NCBI GenBank assembly: GCA_900555355.1
Contig: USKV01000030.1
Coordinates: forward strand, 1-11,477
Length of the DNA stretch: 11,477 nt
Source of the DNA: an uncultured Collinsella sp.
GTDB lineage: Bacteria > Actinomycetota > Coriobacteriia > Coriobacteriales > Coriobacteriaceae
Reading direction: 5' to 3'
Shown: in pieces, positions 1 through 7,007 of the stretch
Layout: each line of letters opens with the position of its first letter
Numbering within the stretch: the stretch's first letter is position 1
Made by a program: the position numbers and the translations under genes
Notes under the pieces: generated by a model
Seen by the model: only the letters and a program-made list of their open reading frames with translations
Told to the model about the DNA's origin: nothing
Database searches by the model: none

Positions 1-63
1 AGATTGCCGCTCTGGCGGGCTTGCAGCGTCGAGCCGTTACGCGGTTTGGTAAAACCGCGTAAC
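1..63. repeat. Partial copy of foldback/terminal-hairpin repeat (copy 1)
   Basis: These 63 bases match 8539-8601 at 60 of 63 positions. The copy is cut by the window start, so the partner arm of its long stem is not visible. It ends in a perfect 12-bp stem, GTTACGCGGTTT (36-47) with AAACCGCGTAAC (52-63), around a GGTA loop. The stem abuts the stop codon of the GntR gene (64-66). The three mismatches (window positions 13, 16 and 20) all lie in the stretch that forms one arm of the long outer stem in copy 2. There is no T-run on either side, so it is not a textbook intrinsic terminator. Confidence 0.85.
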
Positions 64-783
64 TTACATCACCATAACGTAGCGCGATCCCACGTAGTAC
101 TGCTTACCCATCAGGACCGGCTCGCCATTGGGACCGGTAAAGCTGGCACGCAGATTGAGCAGTGGATCGTGCGGGGCAATGCCCAACTCGGCCGCCTGCT
201 CGGTATTGGCACGAACGGCCTCGACCGTGCGGTAGCCAACCGAGACAATCGGCGTTCCGCCAACACGCTCGACCTCGGCAAAAATCGACTTGTCCTCAAG
301 ATCGGCCGTCAACAGCTCACGGTAGGCGTCAAACGGCACAAAGATGTTCTCCTCAAAGATGGGCTCGCCGTCGGCTGTGCGCACGCGCTTAATATGCAGC
401 AGCAGCGCGTCCTTTTGCAGGCCAAAGAACTCCATCTCGTTTTGACGTGCCGGCACAATCTGGCGATCGACCACATGCGCGCCCGCCTTCATGCCATTAT
501 CGGCACACAGCGCGGTAAACGTCTGCAGCGTCGAAGCGTGGAACTGGCGGTTGATGTGCGGCGTGGAGACAAAGGTGCCACGGCCCTGCTGCTTAACCAG
601 GTAGCCATCGGAGCACAGCTCCTCGACGGCGCGGCGCACCGTAATGCGGCTCACGTCGTACTGCTCGGCTAGCTCAAGCTCGGACGGAATACGCTCCTTA
701 GGTGCATAAACACCTTTCTCGATCGCGTCCTTGATTTCGTCGTAAATCTGCTGGTAAAGCGGTGCATTTTTGGGCGCAGGCAT
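64..783 (-). CDS. GntR-family (HutC/UTRA) transcriptional regulator 1
   Basis: A 239-residue ligand-responsive DNA-binding protein of the GntR family, HutC subfamily. Residues about 8-72 form the winged helix-turn-helix, with the family signatures RIPSELELAEQYDVSRITVR and GRGTF. Residues about 90-235 form a UTRA effector domain, which in this family binds small metabolites, often sugar phosphates. The start is ATG with a modest AAGAG ribosome site (793-797), nine bases upstream. An ACGT-N5-ACGT palindrome at 821-833 sits 38 bp before the start, as expected for autoregulation. The same word lies in the PTS operon promoter, so this protein is the best candidate regulator of that operon (inference; the 5-kb distance leaves room for another regulator). 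The stop codon is followed directly by a 12-bp hairpin. Family call is secure; ligand unknown. Confidence 0.93.
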   Translation of the reverse strand: MPAPKNAPLYQQIYDEIKDAIEKGVYAPKERIPSELELAEQYDVSRITVRRAVEELCSDGYLVKQQGRGTFVSTPHINRQFHASTLQTFTALCADNGMKAGAHVVDRQIVPARQNEMEFFGLQKDALLLHIKRVRTADGEPIFEENIFVPFDAYRELLTADLEDKSIFAEVERVGGTPIVSVGYRTVEAVRANTEQAAELGIAPHDPLLNLRASFTGPNGEPVLMGKQYYVGSRYVMVM

Positions 784-820
784 ATCTAATCACTCTTATC
801 GGAATATCGAAATAACTAAT

Positions 821-833
821 ACGTATATAACGT
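821..833 (-). promoter_or_regulatory. Probable GntR-1 operator at its own gene
   Basis: ACGT-ATATA-ACGT, an imperfect 13-bp palindrome 38 bp upstream of the GntR start. On the minus strand it contains CGTTATA (827-833), a word shared with the promoter regions of the PTS operon and the EamA transporter. Role as the regulator's own site is inferred from position and recurrence. Confidence 0.55.
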
Positions 834-875
834 CTAGTTTCATGTTACCTCATATTGATAAAACGATACACCCTC

Positions 876-919
876 CCTACCAAAAAGCGACAGCTTCATT
901 TTGCTAGGTTTTATCTGGG
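876..919. repeat. REP-like intergenic repeat, copy R1
   Basis: A 44-bp sequence matching 3008-3051 at 39 of 44 positions. Its ends, CCTACCAAAA and TTTTGCTAGG, form a stem with one mismatch around a loop containing GCGACAGC, followed on the plus strand by TTTTATCTGGG. It lies between the YitT 3' end and the gntR-1 promoter. No transposase is nearby; a REP/MITE-type dispersed element is the simplest reading. Confidence 0.7.
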
Positions 920-926
920 CAAACGA

Positions 927-959
927 GAGCCCCGAAAACGACGAGGCCTTCGGGGGCTC
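927..959 (-). terminator. Possible terminator of the YitT-family gene
   Basis: GAGCCCC...GAA (927-936) pairs with TTC...GGGGGCTC (949-959) with one bulged G, about 40 bp beyond the YitT stop. On the minus strand the stem is followed by TCGTTTGCCC, a weak T-tract, so the call is tentative. Confidence 0.4.
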
Positions 960-1000
960 ATACGGATGGGTTGCGCCGTGCCGGCAAAATGCCAAAAACC

Positions 1001-2008
1001 TTACTTGCCGTCGTCCTGCTGCAGGCTGTCCTGCTCGCTGAGGCGCGCCTGCCTGCTGGCCATGCGTGCGGGCTTGTCGGGATCGGGAACGGCCGTGGGC
1101 ATGGGCTCGTCGACATGACCACCCCACCAGCCACCCACAAAGTTGAGCGTGTGGAACACGTTGATCACGGCGCCGGGGTCAACGTCGCACACCAGCTTAA
1201 TAATGTCCTGGCTCTCATAGGTCGAGACAACGGTGTGCAGCAGGTACATCTTCTCGCGGCTGTATCCGCCAATGACCTCGGCGCAGCTAATGCCGTGCTG
1301 AAAATGGTCAACATAGGCGGTCATGACCTCGTCTGCCTTGCGCGTCGTGATCTGCAGCGTCACGCGGTCGTAGCGACGATAGAAACTGTCGATGGTCTTG
1401 GTCGAAATAAACTGGAACACGATGGAATACGCCGCCTTGTCCCATCCAAACATAAAACCAAAGATCGCCAGGATAAAGCAGTTAAAGCCAAAGATGACGC
1501 CCCAGATGGTCTTGCCCGTGTGGTTGGAAACCCATAGCGCGATAAAGTCGGTGCCGCCGGTGGATGCGCCGGACTTAAGCGCGATGGCAGCGCCCAGGCC
1601 CGAGACCACGCCGCCAAAAATGATGAGCATGATATTGTCGCCCAAAAACGGCGCGAAGTGAAAGGCGTTGAGGAACAGCGACGAGAGCACGACCTGCATC
1701 ATCGAGAAGATGACGAAGCGCTTGCTAATGCCGCTCCAGCATAGGAGCGCCACGGGGATGTTGAGCGCGAGCATACCGAGCGAAATATCGATGTGGACGC
1801 CACCCAGCGAGGTAACGCGATCGAGCAGGACCGCAACGCCGGTAAGACCGCTCGGAAGCAGGTCGGCGGGCTGAATGAACGCCTGGATCAGGAATGTCTG
1901 GAGAACGGCGGAAATCGTGACCGCCACGGCAGTGATGGCGCGGCGGACGATGGTGAGGCGGCCGAGCACGAGCACGCGGTCCGTGAGCTGATCGATGGCG
2001 TTCGCCAC
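1001..2008 (-). CDS. YitT-family (DUF161/DUF2179) membrane protein
   Basis: A 335-residue integral membrane protein of the YitT family, whose transport substrate is not generally known. Several hydrophobic segments fill residues 20-210. The family signature SGASTGGTDFIA lies near residues 146-157. A soluble C-terminal DUF2179 domain (about 215-290) contains DPGAVINV, close to the usual DP-x-A-F motif. A charged tail of about 40 residues (DPDKPARMASRQARLSEQD and onward) follows. I chose the GTG start at 2008 because AAAGGAG (2014-2020) lies five bases upstream; a TTG at 2029 is in frame but would put that Shine-Dalgarno inside the gene. It appears monocistronic, with an extended -10 promoter upstream. 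No link to the PTS operon is evident. Confidence 0.9.
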   Translation of the reverse strand: MANAIDQLTDRVLVLGRLTIVRRAITAVAVTISAVLQTFLIQAFIQPADLLPSGLTGVAVLLDRVTSLGGVHIDISLGMLALNIPVALLCWSGISKRFVIFSMMQVVLSSLFLNAFHFAPFLGDNIMLIIFGGVVSGLGAAIALKSGASTGGTDFIALWVSNHTGKTIWGVIFGFNCFILAIFGFMFGWDKAAYSIVFQFISTKTIDSFYRRYDRVTLQITTRKADEVMTAYVDHFQHGISCAEVIGGYSREKMYLLHTVVSTYESQDIIKLVCDVDPGAVINVFHTLNFVGGWWGGHVDEPMPTAVPDPDKPARMASRQARLSEQDSLQQDDGK

Positions 2009-2053
2009 GCGGGCTCCTTTCGAAGGCAAATCTGGTTGTGAGGCATGTCGGCG

Positions 2054-2062
2054 ATTGTAGCA
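2054..2062 (-). promoter_or_regulatory. Extended -10 promoter of the YitT-family gene
   Basis: The minus strand reads TGCTACAAT, an extended -10 (TGn plus TACAAT). A TTGAAG at 2080-2085 is 20 bp upstream, too far for a good -35, but extended -10 promoters tolerate that. It lies 46 bp before the chosen GTG start. Confidence 0.5.
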
Positions 2063-2146
2063 TGGAGCGTGCGGGGGCGCTTCAATTCACCCTCCCTCGA
2101 CAACCAAAACGGGACCAGCAACCCCACGACCAAAGGCCCAAATTAC

Positions 2147-2265
2147 AAGTGAGTAGACTTTACGCGACCTGCAGAGCACACCCAAAACCGCCACCCCTGT
2201 GACCTGCGGTTTTACAAAGGAAGATATGCATTGTGCTCGGCCAGCGCCAAAAAGTCTACTCACTT
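2147..2265. repeat. 119-bp foldback (MITE-like) element
   Basis: The gap 2009-2362 holds no gene. Its core is a nested inverted repeat. Outer arms AAGTGAGTAGACTTT (2147-2161) and AAAGTCTACTCACTT (2251-2265) are a perfect 15-bp pair. GAGCACA (2174-2180) pairs with TGTGCTC (2232-2238), and AAAACCGC (2184-2191) pairs with GCGGTTTT (2206-2213). No coding frame and no clear target duplication were seen. It could be a non-autonomous mobile element or a structured RNA. The rest of the gap (2266-2362) shows only a weak CCGCAA/TTGCGG pair (2319-2324 with 2347-2352) after the HAD gene. Confidence 0.75.
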
Positions 2266-2362
2266 AGTCCGAATCGAAGCCAAACGGATCCAAATAGATG
2301 ACAAATTGAGCCAGTCCACCGCAAATAAAGTTTGAACCCGTGCTTCTTGCGGCGGATTGACA

Positions 2363-2992
2363 CTACAAAGCGGCCAAAATGTCGTTCAGATTATCGATAA
2401 CGGCATCGGCTCCCGATTGATCGAGGTTGACGCCCTCGTGCGGACGCAGCGCCAGGACGCGGGCGCCGGAGCGCTCGCCAGCCTCGATCCCCAAAGGCGA
2501 ATCCTCGATAACCAGGCACTCGGCAGGCTCCACCCCCAGCGCCTCCATGGCACGCAGATAGATCTCGGGGTCGGGCTTAAACGCGCTGCACTCGTGACCG
2601 CTGATGGTGTAATCCAGCACGTCGGCGATGCCGGCAATCTCCACCAACTCGTCGATTAGCTCGCGATAGGACGAGCTCGCGATGGCGCACTTCACGCCGC
2701 GCTCGTGCAGCTCACGCATCACCGGCTCCGTCTGCTCGTTGAGCAGCTCGGCATACGGAACGGGGTGGTCCGGGCTGTAGACCTGCTTGTACTCAACGCG
2801 CAGGCGCTCGCGCAGCTCGACATCGTCGGGCACCAGCGACTTCCAAATGGCAGGCTCGTTAGACCCCGAAAGATCGGGGATCTCGTCAAAGTGGAACCCC
2901 TTCTCTTCCATAAACGCCACGCGACGACGGTTGTAGAACCACTCGGTATCGACCAGCACGCCGTCCATATCAAACAGCACTGCCTTGATCAT
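2363..2992 (-). CDS. HAD-superfamily hydrolase, beta-phosphoglucomutase-like
   Basis: A 209-residue cytoplasmic HAD enzyme of subfamily I. Motif I is FDMDGVLVDTE, with nucleophile Asp8 and acid/base Asp10. Motif II is the serine of IASSS (about Ser106), motif III is Lys139 in FKPDPEIY, and motif IV is IEDSPLGIEA (Glu163-Asp164). A helical cap occupies about residues 15-85. Such proteins are sugar-phosphate phosphatases or beta-phosphoglucomutases; the sequence does not decide which. The ATG at 2992 is preferred: GGAGGAG sits six bases upstream, whereas the ATG two codons earlier is too close to it. The gene lies beyond the PTS operon terminator, so it is probably separately expressed, although its sugar-phosphate chemistry would fit that operon. 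REP-like copy R2 ends a few bases before the ribosome site. Confidence 0.9.
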   Translation of the reverse strand: MIKAVLFDMDGVLVDTEWFYNRRRVAFMEEKGFHFDEIPDLSGSNEPAIWKSLVPDDVELRERLRVEYKQVYSPDHPVPYAELLNEQTEPVMRELHERGVKCAIASSSYRELIDELVEIAGIADVLDYTISGHECSAFKPDPEIYLRAMEALGVEPAECLVIEDSPLGIEAGERSGARVLALRPHEGVNLDQSGADAVIDNLNDILAAL

Positions 2993-3007
2993 ACACATCT
3001 CCTCCCA

Positions 3008-3051
3008 CCTGCCAAAAAGGGACAGGTTTATTTTGGTAGGTTTTATCTGGG
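3008..3051. repeat. REP-like intergenic repeat, copy R2
   Basis: A 44-bp copy matching 876-919 at 39 of 44 positions. The stem CCTGCCAAAA with TTTTGGTAGG encloses GGGACAGG. It lies just upstream of the HAD gene's ribosome site, between it and the PTS operon terminator. Part of it (3018-3040) recurs inverted at 10522-10544. Confidence 0.7.
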
Positions 3052-3086
3052 GTTTTGCGACACGACAGACGCACCCTCCCCAGAGC

Positions 3087-3118
3087 AAAAAAGGGGATGG
3101 GGCGCAAACCCCATCCCC
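3087..3118 (-). terminator. Intrinsic terminator of the PTS/SIS operon
   Basis: A perfect 10-bp stem, GGGGATGGGG (3093-3102) with CCCCATCCCC (3109-3118), and a six-base loop. On the minus strand it is followed by six Ts (3087-3092). It lies 34 bp after the stop of the SIS gene and closes the operon. Confidence 0.92.
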
Positions 3119-3152
3119 TCTCAATCAACCCGTAAGGTCTACTTACTTGTGA

Positions 3153-4136
3153 TTAGTAGGAAAGCTTCCACATGTAGCGACGCATGGTCAGCGGGTGCTG
3201 ACGGGCCTCGGCGATCTGGTTGCCGTACTCGCGCATAACGGCGAGGTGCAGCAGCGGGTTGAAGTAAGTGATGACGCTCGCGGGCACGGCGTCAGCCAGG
3301 CCGTAGTCCTTGGAGTCGATCAGAGCGACCTTGGCGCCCATGCGCTTAAGGAAGGTGAGAGCGCGGGCGTCCATCGGACGGGTAGCGCCATCGGACATGA
3401 AGAAGACGTAGGGCTTACCCTCGGTGGAAACCTCGAACGGGCCGTGGAAGTACTCGCCGGTGTTGTAGGCGGCGGCGTCGATCCACTGCATCTCGGTGAA
3501 CAGGAAGGCGGCGTGAGAATAAGCCATCTTCTCGGAGGCACCGGAAGCCATGAAGTAGATCATCTTGTCGTCCTTGAAGTCCTCGGCGAACTTCTTGGCA
3601 AGCTTCTTGCAGTGCTGAGCAGCGTTCTCGCAGAGATCGAAGACGTTGGTGAGGCCGGTGATCATGTCCTCGTAGTGGTCATAGCCCTCGGTCTGCTGAA
3701 GGATCTCGACAGCAAGAGCGATGGCGTAGCCGGGCTTCTCGCACTTGGCAGCGAAGTTGGCGTGGAAGCCGTGAACGATGACGTAGTCAGCGTCGACGGT
3801 CAGAGCGGAGCCAGCCTTGTTGGTGAGGGAGACGACCGGGCAGTTGTGCTTCTTGGCGGTCTTGTTGGCCTCGACGGTCTCGGGCGTGGAGCCACCGAGG
3901 GAGCAGGTGATCACGAAGGTGTGCTCGTTGACCCAGGAAGGCGTGTCGTAGTTGAACTCGTTAGCGGTGAAGATCTGAACGTTCAGCTTGTCCGTGTTGT
4001 TGGCCAGGAAGTACTTGGCGGGGTAAAGGTCGGACATGGAAGCACCGCAGCCGACGAAAGCGACGCTGTGGATCTCGTGGTTGGACAGGACGTCAGCGAC
4101 GATCTGCTTAGGGAGGTTAAGGTCGATCTCGTACAT
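3153..4136 (-). CDS. SIS-domain protein 1, FrlB/FraB-like phospho-Amadori deglycase candidate
   Basis: A 327-residue cytoplasmic protein with two SIS domains (about 20-155 and 190-320). Phosphosugar-binding residues are visible in VGCGAS and in SLGGSTPET (about 79-87). Glu215 and His231 (in TGEYFHGPFE) are 16 residues apart, as are the catalytic Glu/His of FraB deglycase and of GlmS from memory. The C-terminus RRYMWKLSY resembles the end of E. coli FrlB. It would hydrolyse a 6-phosphorylated sugar-amine, such as fructoselysine- or glucoselysine-6-phosphate, to a hexose phosphate and an amino acid. It is the last gene of the mannose-family PTS operon, a layout known from gfr operons. The ATG at 4136 follows AAAGGA (4146-4151) at nine bases; the ATG three codons upstream has no spacing. 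Isomerase activity on amino sugars is the main alternative. Confidence 0.88.
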   Translation of the reverse strand: MYEIDLNLPKQIVADVLSNHEIHSVAFVGCGASMSDLYPAKYFLANNTDKLNVQIFTANEFNYDTPSWVNEHTFVITCSLGGSTPETVEANKTAKKHNCPVVSLTNKAGSALTVDADYVIVHGFHANFAAKCEKPGYAIALAVEILQQTEGYDHYEDMITGLTNVFDLCENAAQHCKKLAKKFAEDFKDDKMIYFMASGASEKMAYSHAAFLFTEMQWIDAAAYNTGEYFHGPFEVSTEGKPYVFFMSDGATRPMDARALTFLKRMGAKVALIDSKDYGLADAVPASVITYFNPLLHLAVMREYGNQIAEARQHPLTMRRYMWKLSY

Positions 4137-4335
4137 CTGACACATTCCTTTCAATTTTTGCGGCGCCACATTGCCGGGCGCTCGCAGGGTTACCGTGGTT
4201 TGGACCGAGTCGCCGGCCCGTTGAGGATGCGACAAAGGGACTGTCCCATTGTCGCATTTTGGGGATGGAAGCCTGCCTGGGGTATGGGATGCCAGGCAGG
4301 CCCCCGGGGGAAAGCGGTTAGGCGCTTAGTCGCGA
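4137..4335 (-). other. Intercistronic region with three hairpins
   Basis: This 199-bp gap between the IID and SIS genes is long for an otherwise tight operon. It holds GCCTGCCTGG (4271-4280) paired with CCAGGCAGGC (4292-4301), then a hairpin at 4227-4257, then GCGCC (4163-4167) paired with GGCGC (4177-4181). None has a T-tract on the minus strand, so transcript processing, stabilisation or partial attenuation is more likely than full termination. Confidence 0.6.
4227..4257. repeat. GGGAC-T-GTCCC palindromic hairpin
   Basis: ATGCGACAA (4227-4235) pairs with TTGTCGCAT (4249-4257) around the palindrome GGGACTGTCCC (4237-4247). On the plus strand a run of Ts follows; on the minus, coding, strand it does not. 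The GGGACAG/CTGTCCC word also occurs in the repeats at 3008-3051, 8317-8417 and 10522-10544. Confidence 0.6.
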
Positions 4336-5169
4336 CTAAGCCAGGATGCCGACCGCGGAGAGGGCGATGCCGCCCACGATGGCGATCACGAGAAGCCAAC
4401 CGGTGTTGACGTTCTTCTTGATGAGCCAGTACATAAGGCCGGTGAGGCCAAGGGAGATCATCTGGGGCATCATGCTGTCCAGGATGTCCTGGATAACGAC
4501 GGTACCCTCAGCGAACTGCAGCGGAGTGGTGGCGCCGATCAGCGTGGCGATCATGCCGCCCACGGACATAAGACCCACGATGCCGCAGACATACATGAGC
4601 TTCTCCATGAGGTCGCCACCCTGAAGCTTGCTCAGGTACTCGTGGCCGCCCTGATAGCCCATCTTGGCTGCGAACCAAGTAATCAGCACGGAGGGGACGA
4701 TGGAGATGAGAAGGGCCAGGATCGGGCCCATGATGGAGCCCTGCTGAGCCAGCTGAACGCCCAAGCCAAAGGCGATAACGCGGATGGTGCCCTGGAAGAA
4801 GGAGTCACCGATGCCGGAAAGCGGGCCCATAAGGGAGGTCTTGACCGCGTTAATCGAATCGGGGTTGAAGTTCTCGGGATCCTTGGCGTACTCCTCCTCC
4901 ATGGAGGCGGAGAGGCCCAGGATGAAAGCGCTCGTCTGCGGGGTGCAGTTGTAGAACGCCATGTGACGGTGGTAAGCCTCTTTCTTAGCAGCGAGCTGCT
5001 TGGGGTCGGACTCGTCCGGATAGAGGCGATCGAGCGTGGGAACCATACCGTAGAGGAAGCCCATGTTCATCTGACGCTCGTAGTTCCAAGAGGCCTGGAT
5101 GGCCCAGGAGCGCCAGAAGAACTGGCTGACCTTCTTGTTCAGGGACACGTCCTTGGTTGCGGTTGCCAT
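4336..5169 (-). CDS. PTS system mannose/fructose/sorbose family, component IID
   Basis: A 277-residue membrane subunit, the IID component of a mannose-family (TC 4.A.6) permease, which forms the sugar channel together with IIC. Recognisable parts are the N-terminal FWRSWAIQASWNYERQMNMG, the segment MGPLSGIGDSFFQGT that is highly conserved in IID proteins, and C-terminal hydrophobic segments (about residues 185-277). Length is normal for the family. The ATG at 5169 has AAGGAGG (5178-5184), which overlaps the stop codon of the upstream IIC gene (5183-5185), so translation of the two is probably coupled. It is followed by a hairpin-rich gap before the SIS gene. The sequence does not reveal substrate specificity. 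Confidence 0.95.
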   Translation of the reverse strand: MATATKDVSLNKKVSQFFWRSWAIQASWNYERQMNMGFLYGMVPTLDRLYPDESDPKQLAAKKEAYHRHMAFYNCTPQTSAFILGLSASMEEEYAKDPENFNPDSINAVKTSLMGPLSGIGDSFFQGTIRVIAFGLGVQLAQQGSIMGPILALLISIVPSVLITWFAAKMGYQGGHEYLSKLQGGDLMEKLMYVCGIVGLMSVGGMIATLIGATTPLQFAEGTVVIQDILDSMMPQMISLGLTGLMYWLIKKNVNTGWLLVIAIVGGIALSAVGILA

Positions 5170-5182
5170 AGTGTGTTCCTCC

Positions 5183-5977
5183 TTAGTCTTCGTCGTCTTC
5201 GAGCGGATCGTAGTCGGAATCGACACCGGCGGCTGCATGGGAACCGTTGAACTTGAAGCCCATGAAGACGACAGCCAGGCACACACCGATCAGAGCGACC
5301 GCGATGACGGACAGGTTGAGGTAAGCGGCGAGCAGGAAACCGATGAACAGGAACGGAGTCATACCCTTCTTGATCATCATGGTGAGCAGCAGGGCCAAAC
5401 CGTAGGCGGTCATGATCTTGGTCGAAACGTTAAGACCAGTGGACAGCCACTCGGGAACCATGTTGACGATGGCCTGAACCAGGTCGGTGCCAACAAAGAC
5501 GGCGAGGAAGATCGGCAGGAAGTACATGATGGCGTACAAACCGGAGCCGACGCAGATGTGCATACGGTAGGCGGTCTTGAACTTTCCGTTATCGATCGCG
5601 TTATCGGCCACATGGGTGAGGGCGGCGATGATGGAACGGAACACGATGCCGAGGAGCTGACCCAGGACGGCGACCGGGATGGCGATCGTCATGGCGGTCT
5701 CGGCGGAAGCATCGGTCAGGCACGCAAAGGCAGCGGCCACGATGCCGCCCAGGACCATATCGGGCGGAACGGCGGCGCCGACCTGCACCAGGCCCATGGA
5801 CACGAGCTCGACGGCGGCACCGACGGCAAGGCCGGTGGGCACATCGCCCAGCAGCAGACCGACGAGCGTAGCGCCAACGAGGGGCTGCTCGAAGTTAAGA
5901 CGACCGAGCAGGCGGGAGTCCCACATGCAGAACACGCCGACGAGGCCGACGAGCACCGCACTGATGAACGTATTCAT
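5183..5977 (-). CDS. PTS system mannose/fructose/sorbose family, component IIC
   Basis: A 264-residue polytopic membrane protein, the IIC component of the mannose-family permease. Hydrophobic segments run through most of residues 1-240. The stretch LLLGDVPTGLAVGAAVELVS (about 41-60) is typical of IIC proteins of the ManY/AgaW/SorA type. The C-terminus is a short acidic tail ending LEDDED. The start at 5977 has AAAGGAG (5984-5990) at a good distance. It lies 36 bp after the IIAB gene and 13 bp before IID in the transcribed direction, in the usual order for this system. It works as a complex with IID and receives phosphate through IIAB. Confidence 0.95.
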   Translation of the reverse strand: MNTFISAVLVGLVGVFCMWDSRLLGRLNFEQPLVGATLVGLLLGDVPTGLAVGAAVELVSMGLVQVGAAVPPDMVLGGIVAAAFACLTDASAETAMTIAIPVAVLGQLLGIVFRSIIAALTHVADNAIDNGKFKTAYRMHICVGSGLYAIMYFLPIFLAVFVGTDLVQAIVNMVPEWLSTGLNVSTKIMTAYGLALLLTMMIKKGMTPFLFIGFLLAAYLNLSVIAVALIGVCLAVVFMGFKFNGSHAAAGVDSDYDPLEDDED

Positions 5978-6013
5978 ACCCTTCTCCTTTCAGTCAGGCA
6001 AAAGCCTGGTTGA

Positions 6014-6937
6014 TTACAGCTTGGCGTCGATGTCGACGCTCTGATACGTAGGGGTCTGCTGGACGTAGAGCTTGATGCCCATGTCGAGCAGCTGGTTGAC
6101 GTCGGCCTTCTGGGTGGCGTCGAAGAAGACGGAGCTGTCCTTGCCGCCAATCTGATCGGCACCGTCGTGGTTGGCGGTGGCGCCCAGGTTGATGGCGTCG
6201 AGCTTGTAGCCCTGGCAGAACTGCAGCATCTCGGCAGTGTTGCCAAAGACGAACATGACGCGCTCGCCGAGGGTGTTGAGCTTGTCCATCTTGGCGAGGG
6301 CACGCTCGACGGTGAAGACGTTCAGGCGCACGCCCTGGGGCTTGGCCAGCTTAAGAGCGCCCTTCTTGATGTCATCGTTGGCGGCAGCGTTGTCAACGAC
6401 GATGATGCGCTCGGCCTGAACCTTGGTGGTCCAGGTAAAGACGACCTGGCCGTGCAGCAGACGGTAGTCAAGACGTGCGAGGACGATCTTGGCGGGACCT
6501 GAGCTGTGGCGGGACGCCTTAGCCTTCTTGGCGGGAGCCGCGGCGGCCTCGACCGGTGCGTTGGGGTTGGTCAGACCGGTACGGGCCTCGTTGATGAGGG
6601 CCGCGAGCTCGGCGCCCTTGATGGGGACGGGGCTCATAGCGAGCGTCAGTGCCAGCGGAATGTTGAAACCGCTGACAACCGTGAACTTCGTGCCGTTCTT
6701 GGAAAGCTCGACCATGTTGTTGTTGACCGAGCTGCCGAGCATATCGGTCAGCACATAGACGGTGTCGTCCACGTTGAACGTGGCGATCATAGCCTCAACC
6801 TTATTGGTGATGGGCTCCTTGTCGTCACGAGCAAGCGACACGACGTGGACGTTCGACACGTCGCCGAGAACCATCTCGAGCGTGTCTTTGGCGCCTGCGG
6901 CCAGGCCGCCATGAGATGCGAGAATGATCTGATTCAT
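6014..6937 (-). CDS. PTS system mannose/fructose/sorbose family, fused IIAB component
   Basis: A 307-residue cytoplasmic phosphotransfer protein with two domains. IIA (about 1-122) carries the phosphorylation site His9 in ILASHGG. IIB (about 149-307) carries His162 in LARLDYRLLHGQV. An Ala/Pro/Lys-rich linker (about 124-148) joins them, as in ManX. Phosphate passes from HPr to His9, then His162, then the sugar bound by IIC/IID. It is the first gene of the operon IIAB-IIC-IID-SIS. The ATG at 6937 is preceded by a strong AGGAGG. The gfr systems I recall have separate IIA and IIB proteins, so the fusion is a small difference. A consensus TATAAT and a palindromic operator lie just upstream. Confidence 0.96.
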   Translation of the reverse strand: MNQIILASHGGLAAGAKDTLEMVLGDVSNVHVVSLARDDKEPITNKVEAMIATFNVDDTVYVLTDMLGSSVNNNMVELSKNGTKFTVVSGFNIPLALTLAMSPVPIKGAELAALINEARTGLTNPNAPVEAAAAPAKKAKASRHSSGPAKIVLARLDYRLLHGQVVFTWTTKVQAERIIVVDNAAANDDIKKGALKLAKPQGVRLNVFTVERALAKMDKLNTLGERVMFVFGNTAEMLQFCQGYKLDAINLGATANHDGADQIGGKDSSVFFDATQKADVNQLLDMGIKLYVQQTPTYQSVDIDAKL

Positions 6938-6963
6938 CTTGCCTCCTCCTTTTCGTTATGGTC

Positions 6964-6969
6964 ATTATA
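6964..6969 (-). promoter_or_regulatory. PTS operon promoter, -10 box
   Basis: The minus strand reads a perfect TATAAT 27 bp before the IIAB start. The sequence 17-18 bp upstream (AATATA) is a poor -35, which suggests the promoter needs an activator or is otherwise regulated. Confidence 0.65.
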
Positions 6970-6983
6970 ACGTCTTATACGTT
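6969..6983 (-). promoter_or_regulatory. Probable GntR-1 operator in the PTS promoter
   Basis: AACGT (6969-6973), CTTAT, ACGTT (6979-6983): a perfect inverted repeat that abuts the -10 box and lies in the -35/-10 spacer, a position suited to repression. It shares ACGT-N5-ACGT and TATAACG with the site before gntR-1. A looser AACGT-N7-ACGTT occurs at 7045-7061. Confidence 0.6.
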
Positions 6984-7007
6984 GCCTATATTCCTAATTA
7001 GTATAAA

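Noticed and set aside
3137..3148. GTCTACTTACTT resembling the outer arm of the 119-bp foldback (GTCTACTCACTT)
   Set aside because: Only a 12-base near match with no partner arm nearby; chance similarity is likely.
3195..4409. A 404-codon open frame on the plus strand opposite SIS gene 1
   Set aside because: It is antisense to a clear gene and arises from GC-rich codon use. Its product is low-complexity (Val, Leu, Gly, Glu) with no recognisable family.
5099..6013. A 304-codon open frame on the plus strand opposite IIC
   Set aside because: It is antisense to the well-supported IIC gene. The product is rich in His, Gly, Asp and Glu and has no plausible domain.
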